A DNA stretch of 64,000 nucleotides from Hirudo medicinalis. Its lineage: Eukaryota > Annelida > Clitellata > Hirudinida > Hirudinidae. The stretch spans positions 1,920 through 65,919 of the forward strand of contig MPNW01000076.1 in the NCBI GenBank assembly GCA_011800805.1, read 5' to 3'. The notes under the pieces were generated by a model. That model was not told where the DNA came from, searched no databases, and saw only the letters and a program-made list of their open reading frames with translations. The position numbers and the translations under genes were made by a program. This document shows, piece after piece, positions 1-11,839 of this stretch; position 1 is the first letter of the stretch; the number at the start of each line of letters is the position of its first letter.

Positions 1-40
<40 letters not shown>

Positions 41-45
41 TATCA

Positions 46-77
<32 letters not shown>

Positions 78-99
78 GTTATTATTATTATTATTATAA
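1..99. repeat. (TCA)n followed by (TTA)n microsatellite
   Basis: The window opens in a pure TCA run of about 40 bases that passes into a TTA/ATT run with a few interruptions. It has no coding potential and may extend left of the window. Confidence 0.95.
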
Positions 100-1487
100 T
101 GGAACTTCAAGACCACTGTAAACTTGGGGGAAGCTTAACCAGGTAGATCTCGATTCCTGAGAGAACCAGGGCTGCTCTAAGAAACCTCCGGAAATCTACT
201 TGAGACTGAAATCTCCTTGAGAGTTGTCTGAAAGTATGGAGTAGTTATGTTGTGATGAAGTGTCCGATCAGATTTTTAAAAGAAAATTAGAAATTTAATC
301 AAATGCAGATTAACCAGAATTTCATTCATTCGTCAGTGTTCAATTCACTGGTCTGAGTTATGAGTGGAATTTCCTCCCTTTTTATGTTCATGCTTCTAAA
401 TATTTGAGAGTTATGACTCAGAACAATGACTCTCGAGGCCTCTAATATTATGTTAATATCATATTATTAGCATTTTTAGGTGTTACCTTGTAGTTTTAAA
501 AACATTTCAAACATTCATTCATTTCATCTGCTATTATCGCTGAACTCAGTTTGTTGGCTTTGGTGGTTGAGTCAGAGATTGTCATGTCAGAAATCACATT
601 TCTGTTAAGACGCAAAAGATGAAATGAGAAAATGTTCAAATTCCTAGCAACGTTCAACAATTTTGTTTAAACAAGAGAACTAAATGATGTTAATAACATT
701 GTAATAACAACACTGAAAATAATGCCGTTGTGTGAATAGTGTCATGCAAATAAAAATTGTAATATTATTTATTATAGTAGGACAAATAAAAAATAACAAT
801 GAATAAATAATAATGAAGAGAAAATTATTGCTGCTATTGTTATCGCCATCGTTATCGTCATCATCACAATTGTTATTAATTTTTAAATCCTTAATGATAA
901 ATCCTTAAGTCTCCAAAATGTTATTTTTCACTTTTGGGACTTTCTTGTGTAGATTTACAAATGCTTTTTCAAATCTCAATTGGATCTCTTGTTAATTAGT
1001 TTCAAAGCGGGTTTTCAAAATAAAGGATTCCAATACGAAATACTTAACATGCTCACGATTGAATATTTTAATGATTTCATTTTGACGGCAAACCTGCACG
1101 AATAATTTATAAATAAATAATAATAATAATAAACCTGAATTTATAAATTATCCGCTTGTTGCAATTTATACATCCGAGTTGTTTGACAACATTGAAACAT
1201 GAATTCATGCTTCTCAGAAGCTTTCGTTTATTGATTGTAAAAGCGTATTTCACAAGAATAACAAGAATAATAAGAGAGGTACTTTTTAAAAATTTTCGTG
1301 CAAAGTCATAAAAAGTTTCGACACGTGGTCCTTGAAAGTTTGTATGTATTAAGTATTCGTTGAAATTTCTTCCATTACTCAGCTTGTGAATCCCCTTTTT
1401 GATGCTTTATAAAGAAGGGGACATGAGTTCTTGTAGGTGACTTCAGTTGTTTGAATTTCTCTGACATGTTCTTTAAAATTTGAAGAT
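100..1487. other. intergenic sequence upstream of first NADPH oxidase
   Basis: AT-rich sequence with frequent stops in all frames. A second degenerate simple tract lies near 820-900 (ATT/GTTATC-like units), and an AAT run lies near 1110-1132. No exon, RNA gene or clear core promoter could be supported. The first oxidase exon begins at 1488, so its promoter and any 5' UTR exon should lie here. Confidence 0.6.
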
Positions 1488-4400
1488 ATGAGCGGATGTT
1501 ATAGATTAAATTTCGGATGGCCTGGTTTTCTCTTTCTTGTAAGACTATTTTAATTAATAAAGTTCTAATTATTTTATTGGACCAGCTAGTTGACATTAAT
1601 TTCTTCAAAGACGATTTGGCTGGGAGGAAACGCTGCCATATTCTGCACAACTTTCCTCAATTTCAAAGGGAAGGAGAAATTTACGTATTTATTCAACATT
1701 CTTCATGTTAGTTTCCACTTCAATCAATTAATTTAGTATTTAATTTGTTTAAGTGACTATTTTGAAGATATTTAATGAAGTTTATTCAAATTATCAATAA
1801 TTAATGATTTATTTGTTAAATTATTTAATGTATAAGTACAACAATTTGTCGCTTAACGCAACGAAAGCAAACATAATTGTTGAGTTTTGAATTCAAAAAT
1901 TCAATTAAAAAATAATTTATAAATTATTTGCTTTAACTTTCACTTTCACTTTTTTCTTTTTTTTGTTCGTCAAGGGATTTTAGAATTGAACTTTTATTTA
2001 AGAATATTATGAACATTTGAACATCTAGATTTACGAAGCCCGTTCATCTCTTAAAATTCCGGAAATATTGCAAATAAACTGATAATTCAATTCCTTTACA
2101 ATGGACTTTCAGTACCCAATCTGCTTCTCTAAAGGGTCAGCAGAAGCACTGAACCTCAACTGTGCCCTTATCCTTCTCCCGGTCTGTAAAAACATTATTT
2201 CTTTCCTCAGAGGAATCTGTGGTCACAAAGTAATTATTACTCATTAAGAACTTTGATCAAAATTTTTCTATGTTTTTTTAAATTATATGTCAAAGCACGG
2301 TAAGTGTAATCGCTCGCAATTTTAATAACACGTTTCTTGCTCTTACTTCAGTGGTGTGGACCGAATGTTGTTCGTAGACAGCTTGACTACAACATCTTTT
2401 TTCACAAACTCGTCGGATACGCCATAGCTTTCTGGACAGGTGGTTTTATTATCATATGCATTTATTATAATTATATTTTGTGCAATAAAAGTGCTAGCAT
2501 GAATAAAAAAAATGTTAGCTAAAATTCCACTCGAACTACATTTATTTTTTTAATGATTACATTGTAATTATAAGAAATAATTTCATTCAAATGTTTGATG
2601 AATAACAACTTGGAATGGACTATCTGCGATCATCTGATATCTCCGGCGGATATATTTGTCTGTGAACTAAATTTTTGAATTTTTGGGTAAAGCATAAGAG
2701 AACAGTGGGTCTTAAGTAATTTTATGACTGTTCAGAAGTATGAAGCAGTAAAAAATTAATACATAAATTGAATTAAAGATTTAATTCGATGGAAGCTTCG
2801 TTTGGTGCCATTTAGAAGTGATAGCATGAAATAAAGTAGTTTGCAAAACTAACCTATATCATTGAGTGCTTCAAAGAATCAGAACATTGACGAATAGTCT
2901 CATCAAGGAAGACAGTAACAACAAAAAAGTTCTCAACAAGCTGAGCAATAAAGCAACAAACTTTGTATGTCGATAAAATAGGAAAACAAAATAAGAGACC
3001 TCAGCAGGTCGAGTTTGATCGTAGTTTGCTTCAAAAAGAAGCACAAGATCCACCAGCCAGTCCTAGGCTCAGGCGTCTAAAAGGTTCGCCAACTTCTATC
3101 GCAACCCATAGCCATTTTATTTTGTTTTTTATAAACAATTATTCTGTTTACAAACTTTACAAAAAAATTATTATTAACTGACAATTAATTAATATTCCAG
3201 CTGTCCATTACATCGGACACACGTTCAACTTGGAAGGATTCATTCATGCCAACAACTCCAAAGAACCACTTCTCCTTCGTCTGAGTAAACTTCCTCACAA
3301 CGAAAGTGATTCTTGGATCAACCCCATAACATCAAATGAGACGGTTAGGAATTAGAAGTTGAAGGAATTATTTCTCGATGATAATTATTTTATTAGAAAT
3401 ATATTTATAAATCTTTTTAAACAAAAACAAGTCTTGATGATGATTTGTAGTTCTCCGTACGTGAGGTGATGGTAATAATTCCCGGATGGTCTGGTGTGAT
3501 AGCCACTCTAATCCTCATCATCATGGTGGCATCCTCCACTGAAGCTCTGAGGTCTGTTAGTAAATAAACTTTTAACCATCAACAATGATATTATTGCCGT
3601 TTTAATTTGCTGCATGAAATCAAGAATTAATGCTGTAAAATTAAATTATTACAGGAGAAACTTTTACGAAGTGTTCTGGTACACCCATCACCTGTTCATA
3701 TTATTCTTCGTCTTCATTATTGTGCACGGACTCGGGTTATTTAGAACTTCCACTTTTGGAAAATTTATATTTTTGATATAAATATACGTATCATTCAACG
3801 TAAACATTTGATACTAGAATGATGGTGAAATCTATGGTAAAAATTAAAATACAACATTATTGTGTTTTCACCCCGCACCAAATCCCAAGCTTTTATATTT
3901 GACCCCTATCATAAGTGCGTGTTTCATTCGTGAAAATACAATATATCCTTAAAAATACATGCAGGAATTAAATTGATATTTTATTATAAATAATTTACCC
4001 TTGTAATATATAGTAACATTTATACTTTAAAGAGGTGTCGTTCGAAGCCAATCAAATACCTTTGAACACAATCCTACAATATGCTCCAAAAGTCCACAAA
4101 TTTGGGGGAAAAGTGGTGATTGCCCCATGCCCAAGTTCAGTTCACAATCTCCCTACGTATGAAGATGTGTTCATAATTTGTGATTTTTTTCTTATTTCTA
4201 ATTGTTTTTTTTTTGTTTTTTTTTTCAAATAATTTGTAATCAAGTGAAATTATCGAGTGTTTACGATAAATCTTGTTAAATGCGGATTTTGTTGAGAGAA
4301 ATGTACCATTGTTTGTGCTTCTTATTTACACAGCTGTTTAAAAGCAAGGTGAATATATGTGAATTTAATATAATAAAAAATTATTATGAAGTTTCAATTC

Positions 4401-5895
4401 AATTACCTAAACTCATTTCGCAGACTTGGATGTGGGTGACTGGGCCACTCATTTTGTATGCTATTGAATGTCTCATAAAGTTGATAAACAGGTTCAGAAA
4501 AGTTGAAATTGTCGAGGTATTTTCGTGCTTTCAACATTTAAACTGAAACTATTTTATTGAATTTTGTTTAAAAACATATTTTAATAAGTTACAAATTATC
4601 TATTTCGCCGCTTCTAATGCTATATGACACTCGATATTTTATACAGAATCAAAAGAATTACACAAATACATTCTAATGTGATAGGCTCTCATCCACCCGT
4701 TCGATGTTCTTGAGTTGAAGATGAAAAAAGGTGGTTTCAGGAGCAGTGCTGGCCAGTACATCACCATCATGTGTCCTTCTCTGTCTTACCTTCAGTGGCA
4801 CCCATTCACTCTCACATCCGTAAGACATTTTTTCATCTATTTTTATGGCGGGGATAAATTTCTGATTGAGATTCTAACTTCAATGTTTATGAATTGTTGT
4901 CTCTTTACTTATAAACTTGACAATGCAAGAGGAGTTGAATGAGTCATCATCTTTTGATTGATAGGCTCCGGAGGATGACTACTTTTCAATTCACATCAAG
5001 GCTTATGGCGATTGGACGAAAAATCTTTACATAAAATTCAAACAAATTATTGAAGATTCCAAACCGAACGGGAATATTCTTTATCCCAGGTACGTATGCA
5101 TTAATGTAATACAAATATTATTCATTCTTATTATTTGCTGTAATAGGACTTATTAGTCCACTCAATGTAAAAATGGAACAATTTAATTTATTAAAAAATG
5201 TAAATATTATGTGATATTGCAATATAATAATCAGTTCATTACCGCCAAATAGAAAGCTTCCATCACTCACTATGAAAGCGCCTATTTACTTAATTCACAA
5301 GAACAAAATAATAACAAAGAAATAAAGGATGTTTATGGTTTTAAACTGATATGTTAATTAACCCCCGGCTAGAATGTCAATACGATATTTCTCATTTTAT
5401 TGAGGCTATTTTTATAGTTCTTTGTTGTTGACATTATTTCTGGTTCTCTACTTGAGATTTTAGGATTAATTGTGAAACAATTTCTTAAAATATATTATCA
5501 TTACTAATATTATTATTAATATTTCAGGATATCTGTTGATGGTCCTTTTGGCACATGCTGTGAGGTTTGTAACAAGGAATAAATTGTCGACGTGAATGAA
5601 TGTATTCGTTTGCTCATTCGTTCATTCATTCATTTAAATTGCTTTTGAATCACATTTGTTTAATTAAAATGCAAGAATTTGTTTCGGTTCAGCTACATTT
5701 TTTATATTGAATGATATTTTATAAAATGAGAAGAGACTAAAAATGGATTCCCCTAATACCGAGATATTATGAATACATAATAAATTTTCAAATTACATTT
5801 CAGGACGTTTTCCAGTACAAAGTTGTTATGTTGATTGGTGGTGGAATAGGGGTTACTCCCTACATTTCCGTTCTTAAGCACATCTGGTTAATGAT

Positions 5896-5934
<39 letters not shown>

Positions 5935-6657
5935 TTTTTGTGATGCATAAATAATACAAAATATTAGCAATTATAAGAAATTATCATGAATTTACTTTAG
6001 GCATCTGCATAAAAAAGGAGACAAAATAGGCATAAAGAAAGTATATTTTTACTGGATTTGTCGAGATGCAACATTCAAATGGTTCAATCAGATGCTCAGG
6101 CAACTGGAGGAAGAAATTGAAACTGACAACGATGCTTTCATTTCCATCAAAATCTTCTGGAGTCGAGGATGGAATTCAGAAATTGTGAGTGGCGAAATTT
6201 GAACAATTTTAAATTGTAGAAGGAATTAGTTTTTTTAAAGAGATAATCGCGCTTAATACAACCTTTTCTATTTCTTGTCTTATTTTCATAAACATTCATT
6301 ACCCATCTGCTAAAATAACAACTTTCAAATGCTTAAACAGCGCAATAGAATTCTGCAAAGCGACTGTAGCCAAGAAGATGCAGTTACCGACTTGAAGAGT
6401 AAAACCAATTTTGGCAGACCCGATTGGAATGCCCTTTTCGGAGAAGTTCGAAAAGCCGACAGGTTTGTCGCTTGATTCACAAGACAAACATAAACTATGT
6501 TAGTAAGTGATTTGATTTTCGCAGTGAATACGATGTGGGAGTGTTTTGTTGTGGCACGAAATCACTTTCGAGGTGCATTAAAGTCCAATGTGTCAACCAT
6601 TCGAATGTCCTTCCCCTCGCAAAACCTCGCTTCGCCTTTCACAAGGAGAAATTCTAA
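1488..6657 (+). CDS. NOX2: NADPH oxidase, NOX2 type (first tandem copy)
   Basis: Superoxide-generating transmembrane oxidase that passes electrons from NADPH through FAD and two haems to O2. Sixteen exons: 1488-1538, 1611-1706, 2113-2229, 2352-2439, 3201-3343, 3451-3551, 3655-3735, 4033-4156, 4424-4516, 4685-4819, 4965-5089, 5528-5564, 5804-5886, 6001-6184, 6341-6462, 6525-6657. They encode 570 aa, the same length as human NOX2. The haem histidines are visible: FHK and AVHYIGH in exons 4-5, THH and IVHG in exon 7. The FAD motif HPFTLTS ends exon 10, the NADPH-site motif GGGIGVTP is in exon 13, and the C-terminus FHKEKF resembles FNKENF of NOX2. There is no EF-hand extension, so NOX5/DUOX is excluded. 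AATAAA follows at 6836. The next gene is a paralogue with the same intron positions and phases. The exon chain keeps frame throughout. Confidence 0.93.
5898..5934. repeat. (AAT)n microsatellite in NOX intron 13
   Basis: About 12 uninterrupted AAT units directly after the donor of exon 13 of the first oxidase gene. It does not touch coding sequence. Confidence 0.9.
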
Positions 6658-7699
6658 TGGAATGTTTCCAGCTATTTTGTCGTTGCTCATTTTGTAAATT
6701 ATTACTTGTTTTGCATGATGAATTTGAAATTATGCTTGTCAAAACCTTAACATTGACGTTAAGCGACCGCCACTTTGTTGGAACTTTCACGTTGTCAGCA
6801 CGTGAACTACTTCCTTTTTGAATCACGATTTCAAGAATAAATCCCCAGATTAACTTTAACTTGACTTGATTATGTTTGATGTTAGTCAGGAGTAAATATA
6901 CTGCTTTGTTGCATTATTCACTTGAAAATTATTTTATTGTCTGAAATTATTGAAACTCATCTGTTGATTTTCAAATTATCAAAATGATTCAGACATCATG
7001 TCAAAGTCAGTGGAGCGTGAAAGTACATACCTAGATAACTGCATAAACTTAATAATAGGATCATGCTTTTGTCGGAAACTGTTTTTTGGTCCCAGAATCA
7101 CTTCCTTGAATGATTTTGACATTCTTTAACTCCATAAGGTTCTGTGGAAATGATTATCATCGCAGCCAGCTATAACAATTTTTGCATTCAACGTACAAGC
7201 ATTCCAGGTAGCTAACTGGAAAGCGGAGTAATCTTTGAATTGCTGGCACGCTCAAGTACTAAGTAATTTAAAAAAATGTTTGTGGTATTTAGTCTTTCAA
7301 TTAAATATACTTCTAAAAATATCCAACGCAAGGTCTTAGATTCTGCACTGTATTTTGGTAGCCTCGCGTTTTTAAGCACTGGAGAGTTAACCAGCTGACT
7401 AATGGAAGAATTAGTAAGACTGAAAGATCTATTGACTCCTCCCTGATTTCACAATGATCTGCAAACAGTAGCGAACTTGTGAGCATCTCAGGTGATAATA
7501 TTTAACGGGACTCATGAAAGTATGAAAACATCCTGAAGGCTTGTACAGCTAACAAAGGCAGCACTTTCCTTCCTCTATTTAAAAGGCCTACAATTCTCGC
7601 TGGCTTCAATCTTTGAAATTTATGTTTATGATCAGTACCTACAAATTTCACAAATATTTCTTTGTACTTTATTTCATTTTCTCAGTGGATACAAGTTAA
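6658..7699. other. spacer between the two NADPH oxidase genes
   Basis: Holds the 3' UTR of the first oxidase (AATAAA at 6836) and presumably the promoter of the second. A TATTTAAAAG string at about 7576, some 120 bases before the second ATG, could serve as a TATA-like element, but this is weak. Short ORFs around 6588-6826 are frame shadows of the last exon. Confidence 0.5.
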
Positions 7700-10600
7700 A
7701 TGAGCTGCTACAGATTTACCATCGGATGGCCAGGATTAATTCTTCTTGTGAGTTATTTAAAAAGGAAGCAACCATTACATAATCTTGATTCAAAACTTAT
7801 CACAATCATATCAGCTCATATGGGCGGGCGGGAACATGGCTCTCTTTTGGTTTACTTTTGCTAGCTACATGTGGGATGCTGAATATATCTACATTTTCAA
7901 GCTGCTCGGGGTGAGTCACATATAAAATAAAATGACAACCATAAAATTAAATTCGGTTTAATTACCTGTATGTTATGTCGAAGTTGTCAATCATCTATTT
8001 GTAATCATGAAACTATTATGTTCCAGTTTTCTCTCAGTTTTTCCAGAGGAGCTGCACAAGCATTGAACTTCAATTGTGCTTTGATTTTATTGCCTGTATG
8101 TAGAAATTTAATTTCTCTGCTTAGAAGATGTTTTGGTTTCAATCACGAAGTTAGAAATTATTTGTGCTTGGTAAACGGTTTTGGAGATGCACATTTTTTA
8201 AATTTCTCTCCTAGCAATGTTTCGGACCAAAAGCAATTTGTCGACAGTTGGACAGAAATATTTTCTTCCACAAAATTGTTGCCTACTCTATATGCTTCTG
8301 GACAGGTTAATTATTCTATTTTGTTTCCTTGTAAAAAAGTTACTGTTTAAAATAATATATAATAATAATGATTTTTTTTACATCAGCAATACATTACATT
8401 GGTCATTGTTTTAATGTCGAGAGATTTGTTGCTGCTGCCAAAGCAGGACAAGACATGCAAGAAAATCACATCAGCAAACTTCCATATCATGTCAATGGCA
8501 GTTGGGTCAACCCAATTAGAAGAAATGAAACAGTGAGTAATATGAGGGCAATGATGCTCTAAATTATGAAGTAAATTAAACAATTGCTTTAGTTTCCAGT
8601 TTTTGAGTTGTTAACTATGATTCCTGGATGGTCTGGTCTGATTGCCCTCACAGTTCTAATTGTCATGGTGTCTGCTTCCACTGAAACCATCAGGTATTTC
8701 AAGCCATTCACTGATATGGTGAATAGATTTCAATGAATAAATAAATAATTTGAAGGTATCATATGCATTATTGTAACAATCCATCATTAATTTCCATTAA
8801 TGATTTCCAGGCGAAAGTTTCATGAGGTATTTTGGTACACGCATCACCTGTTTGTTCTTTTCTACATCTTTATCATTGTTCATGGATTTGGGTTAGTTTT
8901 TAAATAGTTCTTAATTTAATGCTTAAAACTTGTAATCAAATAATTTTTTAGTGGTTAATGAAACCATTAAATTTGTAAGCATTATTTTGATATATCTGCA
9001 TTTCAGTGGTATCATAAGAGGTCAAACAAATCTTAAAAGTCATGACCCAAAGAAATGCCTCAATAAGACACAGGCTTGGGGAATAGATGAAGACTGTCCT
9101 TGGCCAGAATTTTCCCCTCATGAAGCTGATGTTAGTGGTTGTAGTTATTTATGCATGCAATGAACTATAACCTAACTCTAATCCCATTAATAATCAACTT
9201 TACAGACATGGATGTGGGTGACCGGACCCCTGGTATTGTATGGAATTGAAAATATCATCAAATTGGTCAACAGATTCAGAAAAGTGGAAATAGTTGAGGT
9301 CAAATACTGCTAGTTGTTAATCTAAATCTCCTCAAATTAGACTGACAAATCATCTGTGGATGCCTTTATTGCTTAACATCTTATAAATATTCTAATGTTA
9401 TTTATTTAAATCAGGCTCTCATCCATCCATCTGATGTTCTTGAACTGAAGATGAAAAAAAGTGGTTTCACGAGCAATGCTGGCCAGTACATCACCATCAT
9501 GTGTCCTTCTCTGTCTTACCTCCAGTGGCACCCATTCACTCTCACATCCGTAAGTCTTATATTATGTAAATGTGCTTCATTTATGTAGCGCCATATGCAT
9601 AGCATCAGAGGTGTTTTTTGTCAACCATTTATATGGTGCTCCTTCCCAAGGGCACTTGTGGCAATGCAGGGTTTCGAACACGACACATTACGACGGTCGC
9701 CATTACCACCATATGCAGGAACGCTATCCATTCAGCCGACCTGCACGCTTATAAATGTGGAGTGCATAAATTCAAGTGATATTTGCGAAGTTGTTATTGT
9801 TGCCTTGGATGGGGCTAAGATATTAATCAGCTGAAGAAAGTAACACTTGTTCAGCCGTCATAAAATTTATCAGAATAATTCTTCAAATGAACCTAACACA
9901 TGCCCTTTATGAGATCGATTTTCAAGTTCAGAAGTATGTCACAAACCAATCAACTTCAACTCACTCATTATGAAACATCTTGCAATTTTGTATGCAACTA
10001 CAAATGACTTAATTCTTGTATTATTATTGCTTTAATTATTAGTTTTACATGTGCTTCTATGATATTTAACCCCCAGGCACCAGGAGATGACTTCTTTTCA
10101 GTCCACATAAGAGTAGTTGGTGATTGGACTAAACATTTGTGCTCCCTTGTAAAAGACATCAATGCAAAGAAGGCCCAAAATAGTCAGATGTCATATCCCA
10201 GGTTATTACAAAACACCTTAAATAAAACTTTTGCATCCATCAGGAATTTTCAATTCTTTTTAATGAATTCCTGTTTGCTAAAAAATGGTCTCCTATGCAT
10301 AATTAAGAAAACAAATTGTATATACAAATTACAGGCTTGCTGTCGACGGACCTTTCGGCACATGCTGTGAGGTATGGACATTCGCAATGTTTGTGCTAGA
10401 TTTCATGAAACATTAAAATAATAAAGCCTGACAATCACTAGTGTACTGCAAGTTGCTTTATCTCTCGAGTACAATGCAAAAAACAAATTTAAACTATTTC
10501 CTTAAGGTTATCTTGATCATTCTAATTTGGAAACAGGATGTTTTTCGATACAACGTTGTCATGCTGATTGGAGCCGGCATTGGAGTTACTCCGTTTGCAT

Positions 10601-11434
10601 CAATTCTCAAGCACATTTGGTAGGTGGTCGCATGAGCCAAACCTCTAAAAATGGAGTCTGAATAGGTAACGAATAGCACAACTAAGATAATGTGATCTAT
10701 TGAATGAGCTTTCAATTGCAAGGTTCTAAGGTATAACATGTACCCCTTATAAATATGAATGTAACCGACTTATATAGTTGACATAAGGCGTTGATTCAAC
10801 ACCTTTTAGTGGAAATTAAAAGCAACATTTTAAATCAATAACTTGTATAACCTCAGGTACTTATACAAAGAGAAGAAGGAACTGCACATGTTGAAGAAAG
10901 TCCACTTTCATTGGATTTGCAGAGACAAAGCATTCAGATGGTTCAATGAGATGTTGAAGCAATTGGAAGACAAGGTGCAAGAGACAGGAAATGACTCATT
11001 CATGTCTATAAATATACATCTAACAAGGGGCTGGGATGATGATATTGTGAGTTCTTGCAATTTGATTCTTCAGCAAAAGAAATTATTTAGGACAATAAAA
11101 TCTTTTTTTTTTAGCAAAAGCAAGTCATTCAAACCATAAGTGAACCTGTTGACTGTTTGACAGAACTAACAAACAAGACCAAATTTGGAAGACCAAACTG
11201 GGAAAAAATCTTCAAGGAAGCTGCTTCTGAGCATCCGTAAGATTTCGTAAACCTTACGTGCAATAATTAAAGAGAATAAACCTCAAATCATTTTCATTCA
11301 GAAATGAAGAGGTGGGAGTATTCTACTGTGGTCCAAAAGAATTAACAAAGCCATTAAGATTTCATTGTGGGAAAAACTCAAATCTCGTCCCACATGGCAG
11401 ACCACGTTTCATCTTTCACAAGGAAAATTTTTAA
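7700..11434 (+). CDS. NOX2: NADPH oxidase, NOX2 type (second tandem copy)
   Basis: Paralogue of the preceding gene with the same biochemical role. Sixteen exons: 7700-7747, 7815-7910, 8027-8149, 8215-8305, 8387-8532, 8593-8693, 8811-8891, 9007-9130, 9206-9298, 9415-9549, 10077-10201, 10335-10371, 10537-10619, 10857-11046, 11115-11236, 11302-11434; 575 aa. Every intron has the same position and phase as in copy 1. The haem-ligand motifs (FFHK, AIHYIGH, YTHH, IVHG), HPFTLTS, the NADPH motif GAGIGVTPF, the TM3-extracellular motif IIRGQT and a C-terminus FHKENF are all present. GAGIGVTPF matches human NOX2 exactly, whereas copy 1 has GGGIGVTPY. Exon 10 is unusually similar to exon 10 of copy 1. 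Intron 10 carries a dispersed repeat. The gene is convergent with TTK, 405 bases away. Confidence 0.93.
9596..9757 (+). repeat. dispersed repeat family A, copy 1 (intron of second NOX)
   Basis: The core reads GGGTTTCGAACACGAC, preceded by CCATTTATATGGTGCTCC and followed by CATTCAGCCGACCTGCA. The same ordered blocks recur at 32082-32163, 43084-43215 and 57826-57960. A tRNA B-box-like GGTTNCGAA lies in the core, so a SINE origin is possible but unproven. Confidence 0.6.
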
Positions 11435-11839
11435 TGACCAGTATAAGACATTGGAAAATTTTGCTTTTACTGAATTCAAATAACTTGTTATTGTCAGAAA
11501 TTATTGTTTCAGTTTTTGCACAAAAAGAGGCTCATCCAGGTTTTGTAAATACAGCAAGAAAAACACCTACGGGTATTCTGAACAAGGATGGCTTTGAAAC
11601 AACATGACCAATCATTTTCAATGTTTTGCAATGTATGCAGATTAATCAAATTCCACAACACAATTAAATGATTTTATAAAAAAAAAATCATATACTATAA
11701 GTATAAGACAAGTATAGTACATATAGGAAATTTCATATACTGAAAGTATTTTAAATTCCACACAAATTTTTACAAATGACAAAGTGGACCTACTTTGAAA
11801 GTTATATTGAGGGTGAGGTTAAATCCAGGTGCGAATTTA

